Source: Bacteroidota bacterium (lineage in GTDB: Bacteria > Bacteroidota > Bacteroidia > Bacteroidales > Dysgonomonadaceae). From it: 16,548 nt of DNA. The translations under genes and the position numbers were made by a program. The first letter of the stretch is position 1, and each line of letters begins with the position of its first letter. The notes under the pieces are model-generated. The model ran no database searches. It saw nothing but the letters and a program-made list of their open reading frames with translations, and was not told the DNA's origin. The stretch spans positions 1 to 16,548 of the forward strand of contig JAEZZZ010000115.1 in NCBI GenBank assembly GCA_023418255.1. Reading direction: 5' to 3'. This document shows, piece by piece, positions 1 to 8,469 of this stretch.

Positions 1-103
1 TTTCCAATAAAACAACGGCACCGTCTGAACTGATACTTTCTGCTGAAAAATCGACCATAATGGCTTGGTCTTTTCGGTAAAAGGCTGTATATTTATCCTG
101 CAT
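1..103 (-). CDS. IS1380-type transposase, N-terminal fragment (runs off the window)
   Basis: The fragment holds 34 codons from an ATG at 103-101 on the minus strand and is cut by the window edge. The peptide starts MQDKYTAFYRKDQ and contains SAESISSDGAVVLLE. The SSDG-hydrophobic stretch resembles the N-terminal signature of IS1380-family DDE transposases, where an SSDAG or SSDGG motif precedes a leucine run. The encoded peptide is identical to that of the right-hand copy as far as both are visible; the two nucleotide differences (GAT/GAC and AGT/AGC) are synonymous. There is no Shine-Dalgarno site, and the ATG lies inside an inverted repeat. The catalytic residues are outside the window, so activity cannot be judged. 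Confidence 0.75.
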   Translation of the reverse strand, partial: MQDKYTAFYRKDQAIMVDFSAESISSDGAVVLLE

Positions 104-175
104 AATTTGGGGGCGTTAAAATCTATTATTTTTCTTTTAATGCCTTAAAAATAAGGATTTTCCTCAAATTATGCA
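99..175 (-). promoter_or_regulatory. Leader stem-loop enclosing the transposase start codon (left IS copy)
   Basis: TGCATAATTTG (99-109) is the exact reverse complement of CAAATTATGCA (165-175). On the transposase mRNA the ATG at 103-101 sits inside the distal arm of this 11-bp stem. A smaller CCTTA-TTTT-TAAGG hairpin lies in the loop. By analogy with IS10 and IS50, such a structure could block translation of read-through transcripts; that role is inference. Confidence 0.45.
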
Positions 176-339
176 ACTTTTTGGTGAATAATGTGGGTTA
201 AGACAAAATGGAAACAGGGAAATCTGAAATAGAGCCAATCCCAAATTGACACAGATACCCAACCCCGATAAATCAAGACAAGAAATAGATAAAATTTAAA
301 ATTTGAAACACACAAGAGAGAAGAACGACGATTAATTTG

Positions 340-347
340 TATTTTTG
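340..347 (+). promoter_or_regulatory. Bacteroidetes -7 box (TATTTTTG) before trmB
   Basis: TATTTTTG matches the Bacteroidetes -7 consensus TAnnTTTG and lies 16 nt before the ATG at 364. I see no convincing -33 TTTG at the usual distance. The box overlaps the codons that would follow a TTG start at 337, which argues for translation from 364. Confidence 0.4.
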
Positions 348-363
348 TAAAAAAAATGAATCG

Positions 364-1095
364 ATGGGAAAAAACAAACTATCTAAATTTGCCGATATGG
401 AAACCTTTCCCAACGTGTTTCAATACACATTTGAAACGCTAAAAACGAAAAAGTTTCCACTCAAAGGAAAATGGCACAACGAGTATTTCAAAAACGACCA
501 CCCAATAACGCTTGAATTAGGCTGTGGCAAAGGCGAATACACCGTAGAACTGGCAAGAATGTTTCCCGAAAGGAATTTTATTGGCATCGATTTAAAAGGT
601 GCACGCATGTGGAGCGGCGCACAGCAATCGCTGCAAGAGAAGCTCTCAAACGTTGCTTTCGTACGCACCGGAATTGAATTTATCCGGCACTTTTTCGACG
701 AAAACGAAGTGGCAGAAATATGGATCACCTTTCCCGATCCGCAAATGAAAAAGGCCAACAAACGCCTCACATCCACTCGGTTTATGGAAATGTACAGCCA
801 CATTCTACACAAAAAAGGCGCGATTCATCTGAAAACCGACAGTCCTTTCCTTTACACATACACCCTTGCCATGATTGAAGAAAACCGGCTTCCCATACTA
901 TCAAACACCGCGGATGTTTATCAAACCCATACGGAAGACAAATGCCTGCAAATTCAAACATTTTATGAACAACAATGGCGCTCTCGCGGTTTAAAGATAA
1001 AATATATTCAATGGCAAGGTGAGAAAAACAAACAGTGGATTGAACCCGAAATAGATATCGAAAAAGACGACTATCGAAGCTTTAAACGGAAATAA
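364..1095 (+). CDS. trmB: tRNA (guanine-N7-)-methyltransferase
   Basis: TrmB transfers a methyl group from S-adenosylmethionine to N7 of G46 in the tRNA variable loop, in the cytoplasm. The 243-residue product has the SAM-binding loop ELGCGKG (51-57), the acidic end of the next strand GIDLKG (74-79), and the family signature TFPDPQMKK (122-130), whose Asp125 corresponds to the catalytic aspartate of TrmB proteins. Length is normal. The open frame extends back to a TTG at 337, but I chose ATG 364: the extra residues look unlike protein and overlap a -7 box, and no Shine-Dalgarno site is expected in this phylum. mrp follows after 68 nt on the same strand; I recall trmB-mrp as a common pair in Bacteroidales, so co-transcription is likely. 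Nothing appears truncated. Confidence 0.95.
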   Translation: MGKNKLSKFADMETFPNVFQYTFETLKTKKFPLKGKWHNEYFKNDHPITLELGCGKGEYTVELARMFPERNFIGIDLKGARMWSGAQQSLQEKLSNVAFVRTGIEFIRHFFDENEVAEIWITFPDPQMKKANKRLTSTRFMEMYSHILHKKGAIHLKTDSPFLYTYTLAMIEENRLPILSNTADVYQTHTEDKCLQIQTFYEQQWRSRGLKIKYIQWQGEKNKQWIEPEIDIEKDDYRSFKRK

Positions 1096-1163
1096 GGTAA
1101 TCCCAAATTACTCCGTCCTTACGGACAAAAAAGCAAAAACATAAACATATAGAACAGACTGTT

Positions 1164-2273
1164 ATGGCAATAAAAATTGATGATATAATAAAAGCGTTGC
1201 GAACCGTTCGCTATCCCGGCACCGGACAAGACATTGTTTCCGCAGGAATGGTTGAAAATGACATGCGTATCGAAGGCAACAAAGTGAGTCTTTCACTTGT
1301 TACCGAAAAAGTCAACGACCCATTCATAAAATCCGTTGTTAAAATGGCGGAGCAAGCAGTTCTTACCTATGTGAACGAAAAAATAGATATAAAAGGGAAC
1401 ATCACGGTTAAATCGAAACAATTACCGGCACCGGAGTCACAAGCGTGGCTTTCGGGAGTAAAAAACATCGTTGCTGTAGCATCAGGAAAAGGCGGCGTCG
1501 GCAAAAGCACTGTCTGCACCAATTTAGCTGTCGCTTTGGCACTAAAAGGCTATAAAGTAGGAGTGCTGGATGCCGATATCTTTGGCCCATCTATTCCCAA
1601 AATGTTAAATGTAGAAGAGTCTGGTGCCGACGTGCAAAAAATAAACGGACGCGATATGATTGTTCCCATTGAAAACTATGGCATAAAAATGCTATCCATC
1701 GGCTTTTTTGTAAACAAACAAGATGCCGTTATTTGGCGTGGTGCCATGGCAAGCAACGCGCTGAAACAACTTATTGCCGATGCCGACTGGGGCGAACTTG
1801 ACTACTTTCTCATCGATTTTCCGCCCGGAACAAGCGATATACACCTTACGCTGGTACAGAGCCTTGCCATCACAGGAGCAGTTATTGTGAGTACACCGCA
1901 AGAGGTCGCACTCGCCGACGCGCGTAAAGGGATCAGTATGTTCACGGCTGATAAAGTAGGCGTTCCCATTTTAGGATTGGTAGAAAATATGGCGTGGTTT
2001 ACACCCGAAGAACTACCCGAAAACAAATATTATATTTTTGGAAAAGATGGATGCAAAAGGCTTGCCGAAGAGAAAGGCTATGCCTTACTCGGACAAATCC
2101 CGATTGTACAAAGCATTCGCGAAGGCGGCGACAAAGGAGCACCGGAAGCATTACAAACAGAAAGCATAACGGGCAAAGCGTTTGCAGAGTTGGCACAAAA
2201 TGTAGTGGCCGCGGTAAAAAAACGAAACGAAGAGTTACCACCAACGCGCATTGTAAATGTAACCATGCGATAG
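1164..2273 (+). CDS. mrp: Mrp/ApbC/NBP35-family Fe-S cluster carrier ATPase
   Basis: This P-loop ATPase (369 aa) is predicted to bind and deliver Fe-S clusters to apoproteins in the cytoplasm. The N-terminal part (about 1-85) is a DUF59/MIP18-type domain. It is followed by the deviant Walker A loop GKGGVGKST (108-116), the switch I region DADIFGPSIPKML (from 136) and the switch II motif DFPPGTSD. Length and domain order are those of bacterial Mrp proteins. The CxxC that bridges an Fe-S cluster in enterobacterial ApbC is missing: the segment after ENMAWF (274-279) reads TPEELPENKYY, with only Cys297 nearby. I recall the same replacement in other Bacteroidetes homologues, so it is probably a lineage trait and not damage. 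It lies downstream of trmB and is likely in the same operon. Confidence 0.93.
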   Translation: MAIKIDDIIKALRTVRYPGTGQDIVSAGMVENDMRIEGNKVSLSLVTEKVNDPFIKSVVKMAEQAVLTYVNEKIDIKGNITVKSKQLPAPESQAWLSGVKNIVAVASGKGGVGKSTVCTNLAVALALKGYKVGVLDADIFGPSIPKMLNVEESGADVQKINGRDMIVPIENYGIKMLSIGFFVNKQDAVIWRGAMASNALKQLIADADWGELDYFLIDFPPGTSDIHLTLVQSLAITGAVIVSTPQEVALADARKGISMFTADKVGVPILGLVENMAWFTPEELPENKYYIFGKDGCKRLAEEKGYALLGQIPIVQSIREGGDKGAPEALQTESITGKAFAELAQNVVAAVKKRNEELPPTRIVNVTMR

Positions 2274-2346
2274 AAGATTATCCGCGTCACGCATATTAAA
2301 GACAAACAAAAAACGGACGAAAACATATCGCATCAAGTAATACAGT

Positions 2347-2769
2347 ATGTCAAAAAGAAAAAAACGAAACCTAATCGGGAAAATTACCCTCGCTATTTTT
2401 GTCGTGTTATTATTGGCTGCTATTTTCACCAATCCCGACAAGGCACAACACAAAAAGGCTTTTCAGCAAAGGGCGACCGCCACAATGGATGAAATCATCC
2501 AAGAGCGCAACGATGCGCTCTTGTCGAAGGCATGGCAGTTTGTTGGTGCCAACCTTTTAAGTAAGTATATTGAGAGCAATGTAGAAAGATCAAATTATGG
2601 ATTTTTCTCACTCACAAAAATTCTATGGGATAGAGAAAAACATGTTGTCGGCGTAGGTGTTTTTGGTAAGGTGTTTATCACAAAAAAACTGGATAAAGAC
2701 CTCATCCGACCTTTTCTGGAAGAGAAAGAAAAGGAGTTGAACAACTGGTTGTCAAATATGTTTAAGTAA
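2347..2769 (+). CDS. Small membrane-anchored protein, DUF4359-like
   Basis: The product is 140 residues with a very basic start (SKRKKR) and one hydrophobic segment at about 11-27, so it is predicted to be anchored in the inner membrane with the rest in the periplasm. The soluble part has a short Lys/Gln-rich helix, then a block containing SNYGFFSLTKI and a glycine/valine strand VVGVGVFGKVF. The NPD just after the membrane segment and the NYGFFS block resemble DUF4359 proteins as I remember them, but the match is from memory and tentative. The function is unknown. It sits 73 nt after mrp and 13 nt before the Nudix gene, so all three are probably co-transcribed. The spacing, strand and protein-like composition make the gene convincing even though the family is not. 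Confidence 0.75.
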   Translation: MSKRKKRNLIGKITLAIFVVLLLAAIFTNPDKAQHKKAFQQRATATMDEIIQERNDALLSKAWQFVGANLLSKYIESNVERSNYGFFSLTKILWDREKHVVGVGVFGKVFITKKLDKDLIRPFLEEKEKELNNWLSNMFK

Positions 2770-2782
2770 ATAGAGTATTCAG

Positions 2783-3310
2783 ATGAACAACCATCCATTG
2801 CATTTGTTCCGTTTTTGTCCGCAATGTGGAGCACCGGCTTTTGAGGAGAAAAACGGCAAAGCGAAAAACTGTCGTCAATGTGGATTTACATATTATTTTA
2901 ATCCATCTAGTGCGGTGGTAGCCGTTATAATAAATGAAAAAGATGAGTTGTTGGTAGCACGCCGCGCCAATGAACCGGCAAAAGGTACATTTGACCTGCC
3001 GGGAGGTTTTGTGGATATGTATGAAACGGTGGAGGAAGGAATGTCCCGCGAAGTAATTGAAGAGACAGGATTGATAATCCATTCGATGCGCTATCTTTTC
3101 TGCATTCCAAATATTTATGTATATTCGGGTTTTGAAGTGCACACGACGGACTTATTCTTCGAATGCAACATTCGGGATTTCAGCCTATTGAAAGCACAAG
3201 ACGATGTTTCGCAGCTGCTATTTATACCGCTACGCGAACTGCAAAAAAGTCAGTTTGGATTGGCATCTATTCGTAAAGGAATTGAAAAATTACAAAAAAT
3301 GTTTATTTAA
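2783..3310 (+). CDS. Nudix hydrolase with N-terminal zinc ribbon
   Basis: This 175-residue protein should hydrolyse a nucleoside diphosphate linked to another group (a dinucleotide, sugar nucleotide or damaged NTP), releasing a phosphate moiety with Mg2+. The Nudix box is complete: it begins at Gly75, has Glu81 after five residues, then REVIEETG (89-96), matching GX5EX7REUXEEXGU. In front of it are two Cys pairs, C12/C15 (CPQC) and C30/C33 (CRQC), forming a zinc ribbon as in NudC-type NADH pyrophosphatases. It lacks the longer N-terminal domain of E. coli NudC, and I do not see the NudC-specific SQPWPFPxS motif, so the substrate is open. It starts 13 nt after the preceding gene and appears to be last in the trmB-mrp transcription unit. 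Confidence 0.92.
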   Translation: MNNHPLHLFRFCPQCGAPAFEEKNGKAKNCRQCGFTYYFNPSSAVVAVIINEKDELLVARRANEPAKGTFDLPGGFVDMYETVEEGMSREVIEETGLIIHSMRYLFCIPNIYVYSGFEVHTTDLFFECNIRDFSLLKAQDDVSQLLFIPLRELQKSQFGLASIRKGIEKLQKMFI

Positions 3311-3315
3311 TTTTC

Positions 3316-3348
3316 ATCTTTTTACGCTATAAAATAGACAAAAAGGAT
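3316..3348 (+). terminator. Weak A/T hairpin after the Nudix gene
   Basis: ATCTTTTT (316-323 of the 3000s) can pair with AAAAAGGAT (340-348) in an 8-bp stem with one wobble and a 16-nt loop. It lies in the gap where the housekeeping genes end and the TPR gene begins. It is AT-rich and has no U-tract, so it is only a possible terminator. Confidence 0.2.
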
Positions 3349-3390
3349 TTAAATTTAGCAAGAAAGATAAAAGAGCAAAAATAAAATACA

Positions 3391-6300
3391 ATGATGAAAA
3401 AAGTTTTTCTGACGCTCACGCTCATCGCCACCCTATGCGGAGCGATGGCACAACAAACAAAAGCACCACTCACAAAGCCGACATCTTCCATAGAGATTGG
3501 CAAAGAGATGTTTATAAGTGAGAACTACGTAGGTGCAGAACGTATCTTAACGCAATTTCTCGCAAAAAACGACGACATATTTGCTCGCGAGGAGGCGGAA
3601 TATATGATTGCTGTTTCGCGTTATCATCTCAACGATGAGAACAAAATTGAAATCCTGAAATCGTTCCTAAAACAGCATCCGGAAACGGCACATCGACATC
3701 AGCTGCAATTTCTTATTGGCTCTTGCTATTTTGAGAACGGAGATTGGGAAGAGGCACGAAATCATTTTCGATTAGCCGACTTAGACTATCTTTCGCTCAA
3801 AGAGCAAGAAGATTATAGCTTTCGGCTCGCTTATGCGGAAATGAAACTCGGAAACAATCAAGAAGCATCGCGACTTTTTAATCTGTTGGAACAAAACAGC
3901 CGCACCTATCGCGAATCAGCACAATTTTATGCCGGACACATTCAATATATAGAAGGCAATTACGACGAAGCGTTGCGCCGATTAAGCCCATTGGCAACAC
4001 ATCCCGAATATGCCGAGCAGGTGGCATTCTACACCACACAATCCACCTTTTTCAAAGGCGATTTAAAAAGAGCGGCTTCGCTTGCCGAGAACTTTCTGAA
4101 TCACTATGCCGGCAGCGAACGACTTACGGAAATTTACCGCATTTTAGGAAACACACATTATCGAATGGGCAACACAGCAAAAGCCATTTCATTCTACCGC
4201 AACTATTTTGCGCAAACGCAAACGCCACTACGTGGCGATGCCTATTTTATGGGTTTGTCATATTTTGACAATGCTCAATACCGCGAGGCAGCACGCATGT
4301 TTCAATATGCTACAAACGGAGATGGCGAGCTACGCCAAAACGCACAACTCTTTTTGGGACAAACCTATCTGAAACTGGGAGAAAAACAAAAAGCACAAAT
4401 GGCATTTGAAGCCGCCACGCGCGACCGTTTTGATGACAAGGCTCGACAAACGGCGATGTTTAACTATGCACTTTTAGCGCACGAAACAAACTTTTCCGTA
4501 TTTAGCGAGTCCATCACGCTGTTTGAAAACTTTCTGAAAGAGTATCCACAATCGCCCTATACCGACCAAGTAAACGATATATTGGCCGAAACCTTTCTCA
4601 CAACCAAAGATTACGATGCCGCCTTGGCGGCAATAGAGCGCATCAATCGCCCCGGAAGACGAATTCTCGAAGCCAAACAAATGATTCTCTTCCAATTGGG
4701 GGCGCAGCAGTTTATCAACGGAAACATCAACCAAGCCATTCCTCTGTTCGACAGAAGCATCAGCATGGGAGATTATGATGCCAAAGCCCGAAACAATGCC
4801 TATTATTGGCGTGGCGAATCGTTTTTTAGAAATAGAAACTACACTCAGGCGGCCAACGACTTTGTTGCCTTTACACGCAACGCCTATCCGACAGATGAAA
4901 ACTACGCGTTGGGTTGGTACAATCTCGGATATTCCTATTTCAAACAACAGCAATATGCGGAGTCAACCAGCGCCTTTCAAAAATATATCTCGTTAGAAAA
5001 AGACAGAAGTCGATCCGAGTTTGCCGATGCATACAACCGCATTGGCGATAGCCACTATTTTAGACGTCATTTTGCCGAAGCACAACAATATTATACCCAA
5101 GCGGCGACCGCCAATTCCGCGGCAGCCGATTATGCCGTTTTTCAACGTGCCTTCGTCCTGGGGTTGCAGCGCAACTTCCAAGGAAAGATTGATGTACTAG
5201 ACGAACTCATGCATCGCTATCCCAATTCACAATACATCGACGACGCGCTTTATGAAAAAAGCCGCGCGCTCACCGTTTTAAATCGCGAGAACGAAGCCAT
5301 TGCGGTATTGCAGAAGCTGTTACAGAACTATCCGCGTAGTCCGCTTGCCGGACAAGGTGGAGTGCAGTTAGGACAACTCTATTTCAATATGGGACAACAT
5401 CAGCAAAGCATCAGCGCGTATAAAAACGTGATTCGCAATTTTCCCGGCAGTGATGATGCCCGTACGGCGCTCGCTTCGCTGGAAACCGTTTATCGCGACA
5501 TGAACGATGTGCAATCGTACGTCGATTACGCCAACGCACTACCCGGCGGGATGCGCATCACACCCAATCGCCAAGACTCACTCACCTATTTGGCTGCCGA
5601 AGGCATCTACATGAAAGGAGCAAAAAAAGAGGCACAAACCGCGTTGTCGCGTTATCTGCAAAGCTATCCGAATGGCGCATACAGCAGCGATGCATCTTAT
5701 TATCTCGGTGTGCTCTATCAAGAAAAGGGAGACAAAACAACGGCTCTTTCTTATTTTCGAAAAGTGATTGATGCCAACAGTGCCAAATATCAGGAAAATG
5801 CACTGCAATACGTGGCACAAACAGAGAGCGAGAAGGGGAATTTTCAACAAGCATTGGCAGACTATGCCAAACTGGCAAATGTTGCACGTAGCGCAACCCA
5901 TAAACAGGTGGGACTAATGGGATTGGTTCGTCTGCACATCCATCTACAACAACCGCACGAAGCCATAAAAGCGGCAACCGCTCTTTTAGACGAGACAAAC
6001 TTAGCACCTGATGCCCGCCTTGAAGCAACTTATATGAGAGCCAAAGCATACAAACAACTAAACGAAACCAACCGTGCTATTGCCGACCTAAAAGCCATTG
6101 CATCCGAAACAAGAAGTAAATATGGTGCCGAAGCACAATTCTTGCTCGCAGAAACATATTTCCATCAAAGTGCATACGACAAGGCAGAAGCACAAGTAAA
6201 AGAGTTTATGCAGAAAGGAACGCCCCATGCTTACTGGATGGCACGCAGTCTGATTGTTCTTTCCGACACCTATGCGGCAAAAGGAGACACATTTCAGGCA

Positions 6301-6399
6301 CGACAATATCTGGAAAGTTTACAGGCAAACTATAAAGGCGACAATGCCGACATTCGACAAATGATTCAAGAGCGCTTGAAGAAGTTGCAGCATAATTAA
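3391..6399 (+). CDS. Large exported tetratricopeptide-repeat protein
   Basis: The 1002-residue product has a clear signal peptide (MMKKVFLTLTLIATLCGAMA, cleavage expected before Gln21) and then TPR-like helical repeats along nearly the whole length. Repeat boundaries are marked by a YP-x-S/G motif, for example at residues 385, 610, 647 and 759, with FPGS at 684; the 610, 647 and 684 copies are exactly 37 residues apart, like the repeats of YbgF/CpoB and BamD-type periplasmic TPR proteins. It is most likely a periplasmic scaffold working with envelope machinery. The partner may be the outer-membrane barrel encoded next (328 nt downstream), a pairing I recall in other Bacteroidetes. No enzymatic domain is visible. 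ATG 3391 and ATG 3394 are equally acceptable starts. The precise function is unknown. Confidence 0.9.
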   Translation: MMKKVFLTLTLIATLCGAMAQQTKAPLTKPTSSIEIGKEMFISENYVGAERILTQFLAKNDDIFAREEAEYMIAVSRYHLNDENKIEILKSFLKQHPETAHRHQLQFLIGSCYFENGDWEEARNHFRLADLDYLSLKEQEDYSFRLAYAEMKLGNNQEASRLFNLLEQNSRTYRESAQFYAGHIQYIEGNYDEALRRLSPLATHPEYAEQVAFYTTQSTFFKGDLKRAASLAENFLNHYAGSERLTEIYRILGNTHYRMGNTAKAISFYRNYFAQTQTPLRGDAYFMGLSYFDNAQYREAARMFQYATNGDGELRQNAQLFLGQTYLKLGEKQKAQMAFEAATRDRFDDKARQTAMFNYALLAHETNFSVFSESITLFENFLKEYPQSPYTDQVNDILAETFLTTKDYDAALAAIERINRPGRRILEAKQMILFQLGAQQFINGNINQAIPLFDRSISMGDYDAKARNNAYYWRGESFFRNRNYTQAANDFVAFTRNAYPTDENYALGWYNLGYSYFKQQQYAESTSAFQKYISLEKDRSRSEFADAYNRIGDSHYFRRHFAEAQQYYTQAATANSAAADYAVFQRAFVLGLQRNFQGKIDVLDELMHRYPNSQYIDDALYEKSRALTVLNRENEAIAVLQKLLQNYPRSPLAGQGGVQLGQLYFNMGQHQQSISAYKNVIRNFPGSDDARTALASLETVYRDMNDVQSYVDYANALPGGMRITPNRQDSLTYLAAEGIYMKGAKKEAQTALSRYLQSYPNGAYSSDASYYLGVLYQEKGDKTTALSYFRKVIDANSAKYQENALQYVAQTESEKGNFQQALADYAKLANVARSATHKQVGLMGLVRLHIHLQQPHEAIKAATALLDETNLAPDARLEATYMRAKAYKQLNETNRAIADLKAIASETRSKYGAEAQFLLAETYFHQSAYDKAEAQVKEFMQKGTPHAYWMARSLIVLSDTYAAKGDTFQARQYLESLQANYKGDNADIRQMIQERLKKLQHN

Positions 6400-6727
6400 A
6401 GAACTAAATCGCGACGAATCTTCGCTTATACGCGATGCCGACACAGAATCGTCGGCGGAAGTTGAGAAATGAAGAAGTGTCCCCTACCCCCCTAAAGGGA
6501 GAGAAGGTTGTTCGGTGCAAAAAGGGCGTCATTGCGCCTGTTCCGATATATCGGGGAACAAAGTGAAGCAATCCTTTTTAATAATTAACAATTAATAATT
6601 AATAATCAATAATTAGAAAGTGAATGCCGGTAACTGCGCCCTTTGCAAGAAAAAAAGCGAAAAAGTAAAGGCAAACAGCCAATTTATAAAACACTCTATA
6701 TAAAAACGCATTAGAAGAATAAGAATA
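6400..6727. repeat. 328-nt intergenic region with nested inverted repeats and an AT-rich repeat tract
   Basis: No gene is seen here. It contains, in order: a perfect GCCGAC/GTCGGC hairpin (6437-6442 with 6451-6456); a C-run followed by CCTAAAGGGAG; a block reading GGGCGTCATTGCGCC (6524-6538), then a hairpin GTTCC-GATATATC-GG-GGAAC (6540-6559) and GTGAAGCAATCC; and an AT-rich tract of ATTAATAATT-type units (about 6578-6615). TGCAAAAAGGGCG (6516-6528) and GCGCCCTTTGCA (6636-6647) face each other and enclose most of this, giving it the look of a small non-coding dispersed repeat. Strings resembling GTCATTGCG...GAAGCAATC recur between genes in many bacterial genomes, but I cannot check copy number here. 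Confidence 0.5.
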
Positions 6728-8446
6728 ATGAAAAAAGCAATTTATATTTCCCTATTAGTCACCATAAGCATAGCATGGACACAAAATGTATTAGCGCAAA
6801 AACAAGACTCGCTGTTACACCGACAGATGGAGCTGGAACGAGAATTCAATCCCACACTGCGTGGCGATGCAAACAAAATTCAGTCACTTCCATCACTTCC
6901 TCAACCAACCATACGAAGAGCAAATACAGCCTATGCTACGTGGACAGGTCGCTCGACACCACCACTGGAAATCGCTTTGCCGCAAGCGAGCTCTATCAAA
7001 ACGGACATCCCTTTTCAATCGCGACGAGGTTATATATCGCTGGCGGCCGGAAACTATGCCAATATCAATGGCACCATGGGTTTACGCTTACTTCACACCA
7101 ACAACAATGATTTAAGCATCACATTGCGCCATCACTCTACCAACGGCGACATCCCATATGTGCAAGAACAAGAGATGCGGGAGAACCGTGCCAAAGTGAT
7201 GGACAACAAGGCAACCATCGATTATAGTCATACCTTTGACGCACTGCAAATGGGCGCAAACGTTTCGTATGAGAACGTACTGTTTAACTACTATGGCAAC
7301 AGCTTTGGCAACACGCGCAAATTTGAAGACAAAGAGCAGATGGTGCAAGTAATGCATGCCGACTTGCATGCCCTTTCCGACACATTGGAAAGCTTCCGAT
7401 ATGGCGGACAAATCCATTTCAAACATTTTGCAACCAAATATGGCGACACACCCAACTCAGAACCGCTTAAAGGAAATCATGCAGAAGCAATGGTAACCCT
7501 CGGAATGCCTTTTTACGACGAACAATACGGCGTTGGCGTAGAAGGAGGATTTTTGGGTGTTTTCTACAATTCTCAATTCCCCGATTTCGCAGAACGTGGC
7601 TTTACAGATTATAAAGAGGCCAAGGTTAGCCCATTTCTACAAATCAAGGAAGAAACATTGAATGCCAAATTGGGAGTAAAAGCACTGTTTCAACATACCG
7701 ACAAAACAAAAATACGCGTAGTTCCTGATGCATCAATACAATGGAATGTAGCACAGCGCACAACGCTCTACGCTACGGCAAGCGGCGGTTTCGACGACAA
7801 CACCTTTCTGAACGTTTTCAACGAAACTCGCTATATTCATCCCATGCAGGCGATAAAACCATCATTCACATCTGTAGATACTAAAGCCGGTGTTAAAATA
7901 GGTGCCATTGACGGATTGCGATTCGACCTTTGGGGCGGTTTCCGAAACACAAAAGATGAACACTTCTGGATTATGCGTCATGACAATATTGAAACGCTCT
8001 CGCCCCTATATGGCAACCTAAATCATACTCATGTTGGCGCTCTGCTTCAATCAACACTCATTCCCTCGGTGGATATTACGCTTCGTGCACAAAAAAATTT
8101 TTACAAAGTAACTAACGCCACTTACAATGAGACTGAAATTGATGACGCGAAAGCGTATAACAAACCTACATTTGAAGCCGACGCCCAAGTGCTTTGGCAA
8201 CTGATTGACCCGTTAAAAGTGTCGTTAGGTTATCATCTTTTGGCAGACCGTTACACCTATTTTAACGATGAAAACGTAGCGATGCAGTCCATTCATGCGC
8301 TCAATGCGGGTGCATTTTATCGGATATCGTCCAACTTCTCGCTAAACCTGCAAGCCAATAACCTTTTGAACCAACAATACAACATTTGGTATGGCTATCC
8401 GGCACAAGGCTTTCATATTTTGGGCGGATTCACGTTTGTGTTTTAG
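6728..8446 (+). CDS. Outer-membrane beta-barrel protein, TonB-dependent-receptor-like
   Basis: The 572-residue product has a signal peptide (MKKAIYISLLVTISIAWTQNVLA, cleavage expected before Gln24) and a conserved-looking mature start, HRQMELEREFNPTLRGDANK (31-50). The rest is alternating strands typical of an outer-membrane barrel. The C-terminus has NNLLNQQYNIWYGYPAQGF followed by a strand ending in phenylalanine, the pattern seen at the end of TonB-dependent receptors and many other barrels. It is shorter than SusC/FecA proteins, and I see no plug domain, TonB box or carboxypeptidase-like repeat. It may therefore be a plugless relative that would be labelled TonB-dependent receptor by homology. 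It follows the large TPR gene, which may be its periplasmic partner. The substrate is unknown. Confidence 0.88.
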   Translation: MKKAIYISLLVTISIAWTQNVLAQKQDSLLHRQMELEREFNPTLRGDANKIQSLPSLPQPTIRRANTAYATWTGRSTPPLEIALPQASSIKTDIPFQSRRGYISLAAGNYANINGTMGLRLLHTNNNDLSITLRHHSTNGDIPYVQEQEMRENRAKVMDNKATIDYSHTFDALQMGANVSYENVLFNYYGNSFGNTRKFEDKEQMVQVMHADLHALSDTLESFRYGGQIHFKHFATKYGDTPNSEPLKGNHAEAMVTLGMPFYDEQYGVGVEGGFLGVFYNSQFPDFAERGFTDYKEAKVSPFLQIKEETLNAKLGVKALFQHTDKTKIRVVPDASIQWNVAQRTTLYATASGGFDDNTFLNVFNETRYIHPMQAIKPSFTSVDTKAGVKIGAIDGLRFDLWGGFRNTKDEHFWIMRHDNIETLSPLYGNLNHTHVGALLQSTLIPSVDITLRAQKNFYKVTNATYNETEIDDAKAYNKPTFEADAQVLWQLIDPLKVSLGYHLLADRYTYFNDENVAMQSIHALNAGAFYRISSNFSLNLQANNLLNQQYNIWYGYPAQGFHILGGFTFVF

Positions 8447-8469
8447 ATGATTATACCTCATTCCGATTC

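Larger units (their letters stand above)
1..197 (-). mobile_element. IS1380-type insertion sequence, 5' end only (left copy)
   Basis: This is the upstream end of an insertion sequence whose body runs off the left edge. Read on the minus strand, it starts at the outer end CCCACATTATTCACC (183-197), continues through a leader of about 80 nt and enters the transposase at 103. The same stretch recurs in opposite orientation at 16358-16548 with 9 mismatches over about 195 aligned bases. A TTAA lies just outside it (198-201), as at the other copy, which fits a TTAA target, but the opposite IS end is not visible. The IS1380 assignment rests on the transposase N-terminus only. Confidence 0.8.

Noticed and set aside
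1097..1130. Short palindromes GTAAT/ATTAC and TCCGT/ACGGA between trmB and mrp as a terminator
   Set aside because: The stems are only 5 bp and are followed by A residues, not a U-tract, and the genes look co-transcribed.
1994..2299. 101-codon + strand ORF overlapping the end of mrp
   Set aside because: It is very Arg/Thr/Cys-rich and out of frame with an intact mrp C-terminus.
4474..4953. 159-codon minus-strand ORF inside the TPR gene
   Set aside because: It lies fully inside a convincing repeat protein on the other strand and has no family resemblance; it is a shadow frame.
5582..6049. 155-codon minus-strand ORF inside the TPR gene
   Set aside because: It lies antisense to TPR repeats, is rich in Cys and Leu as expected of a shadow frame, and overlaps another shadow frame.
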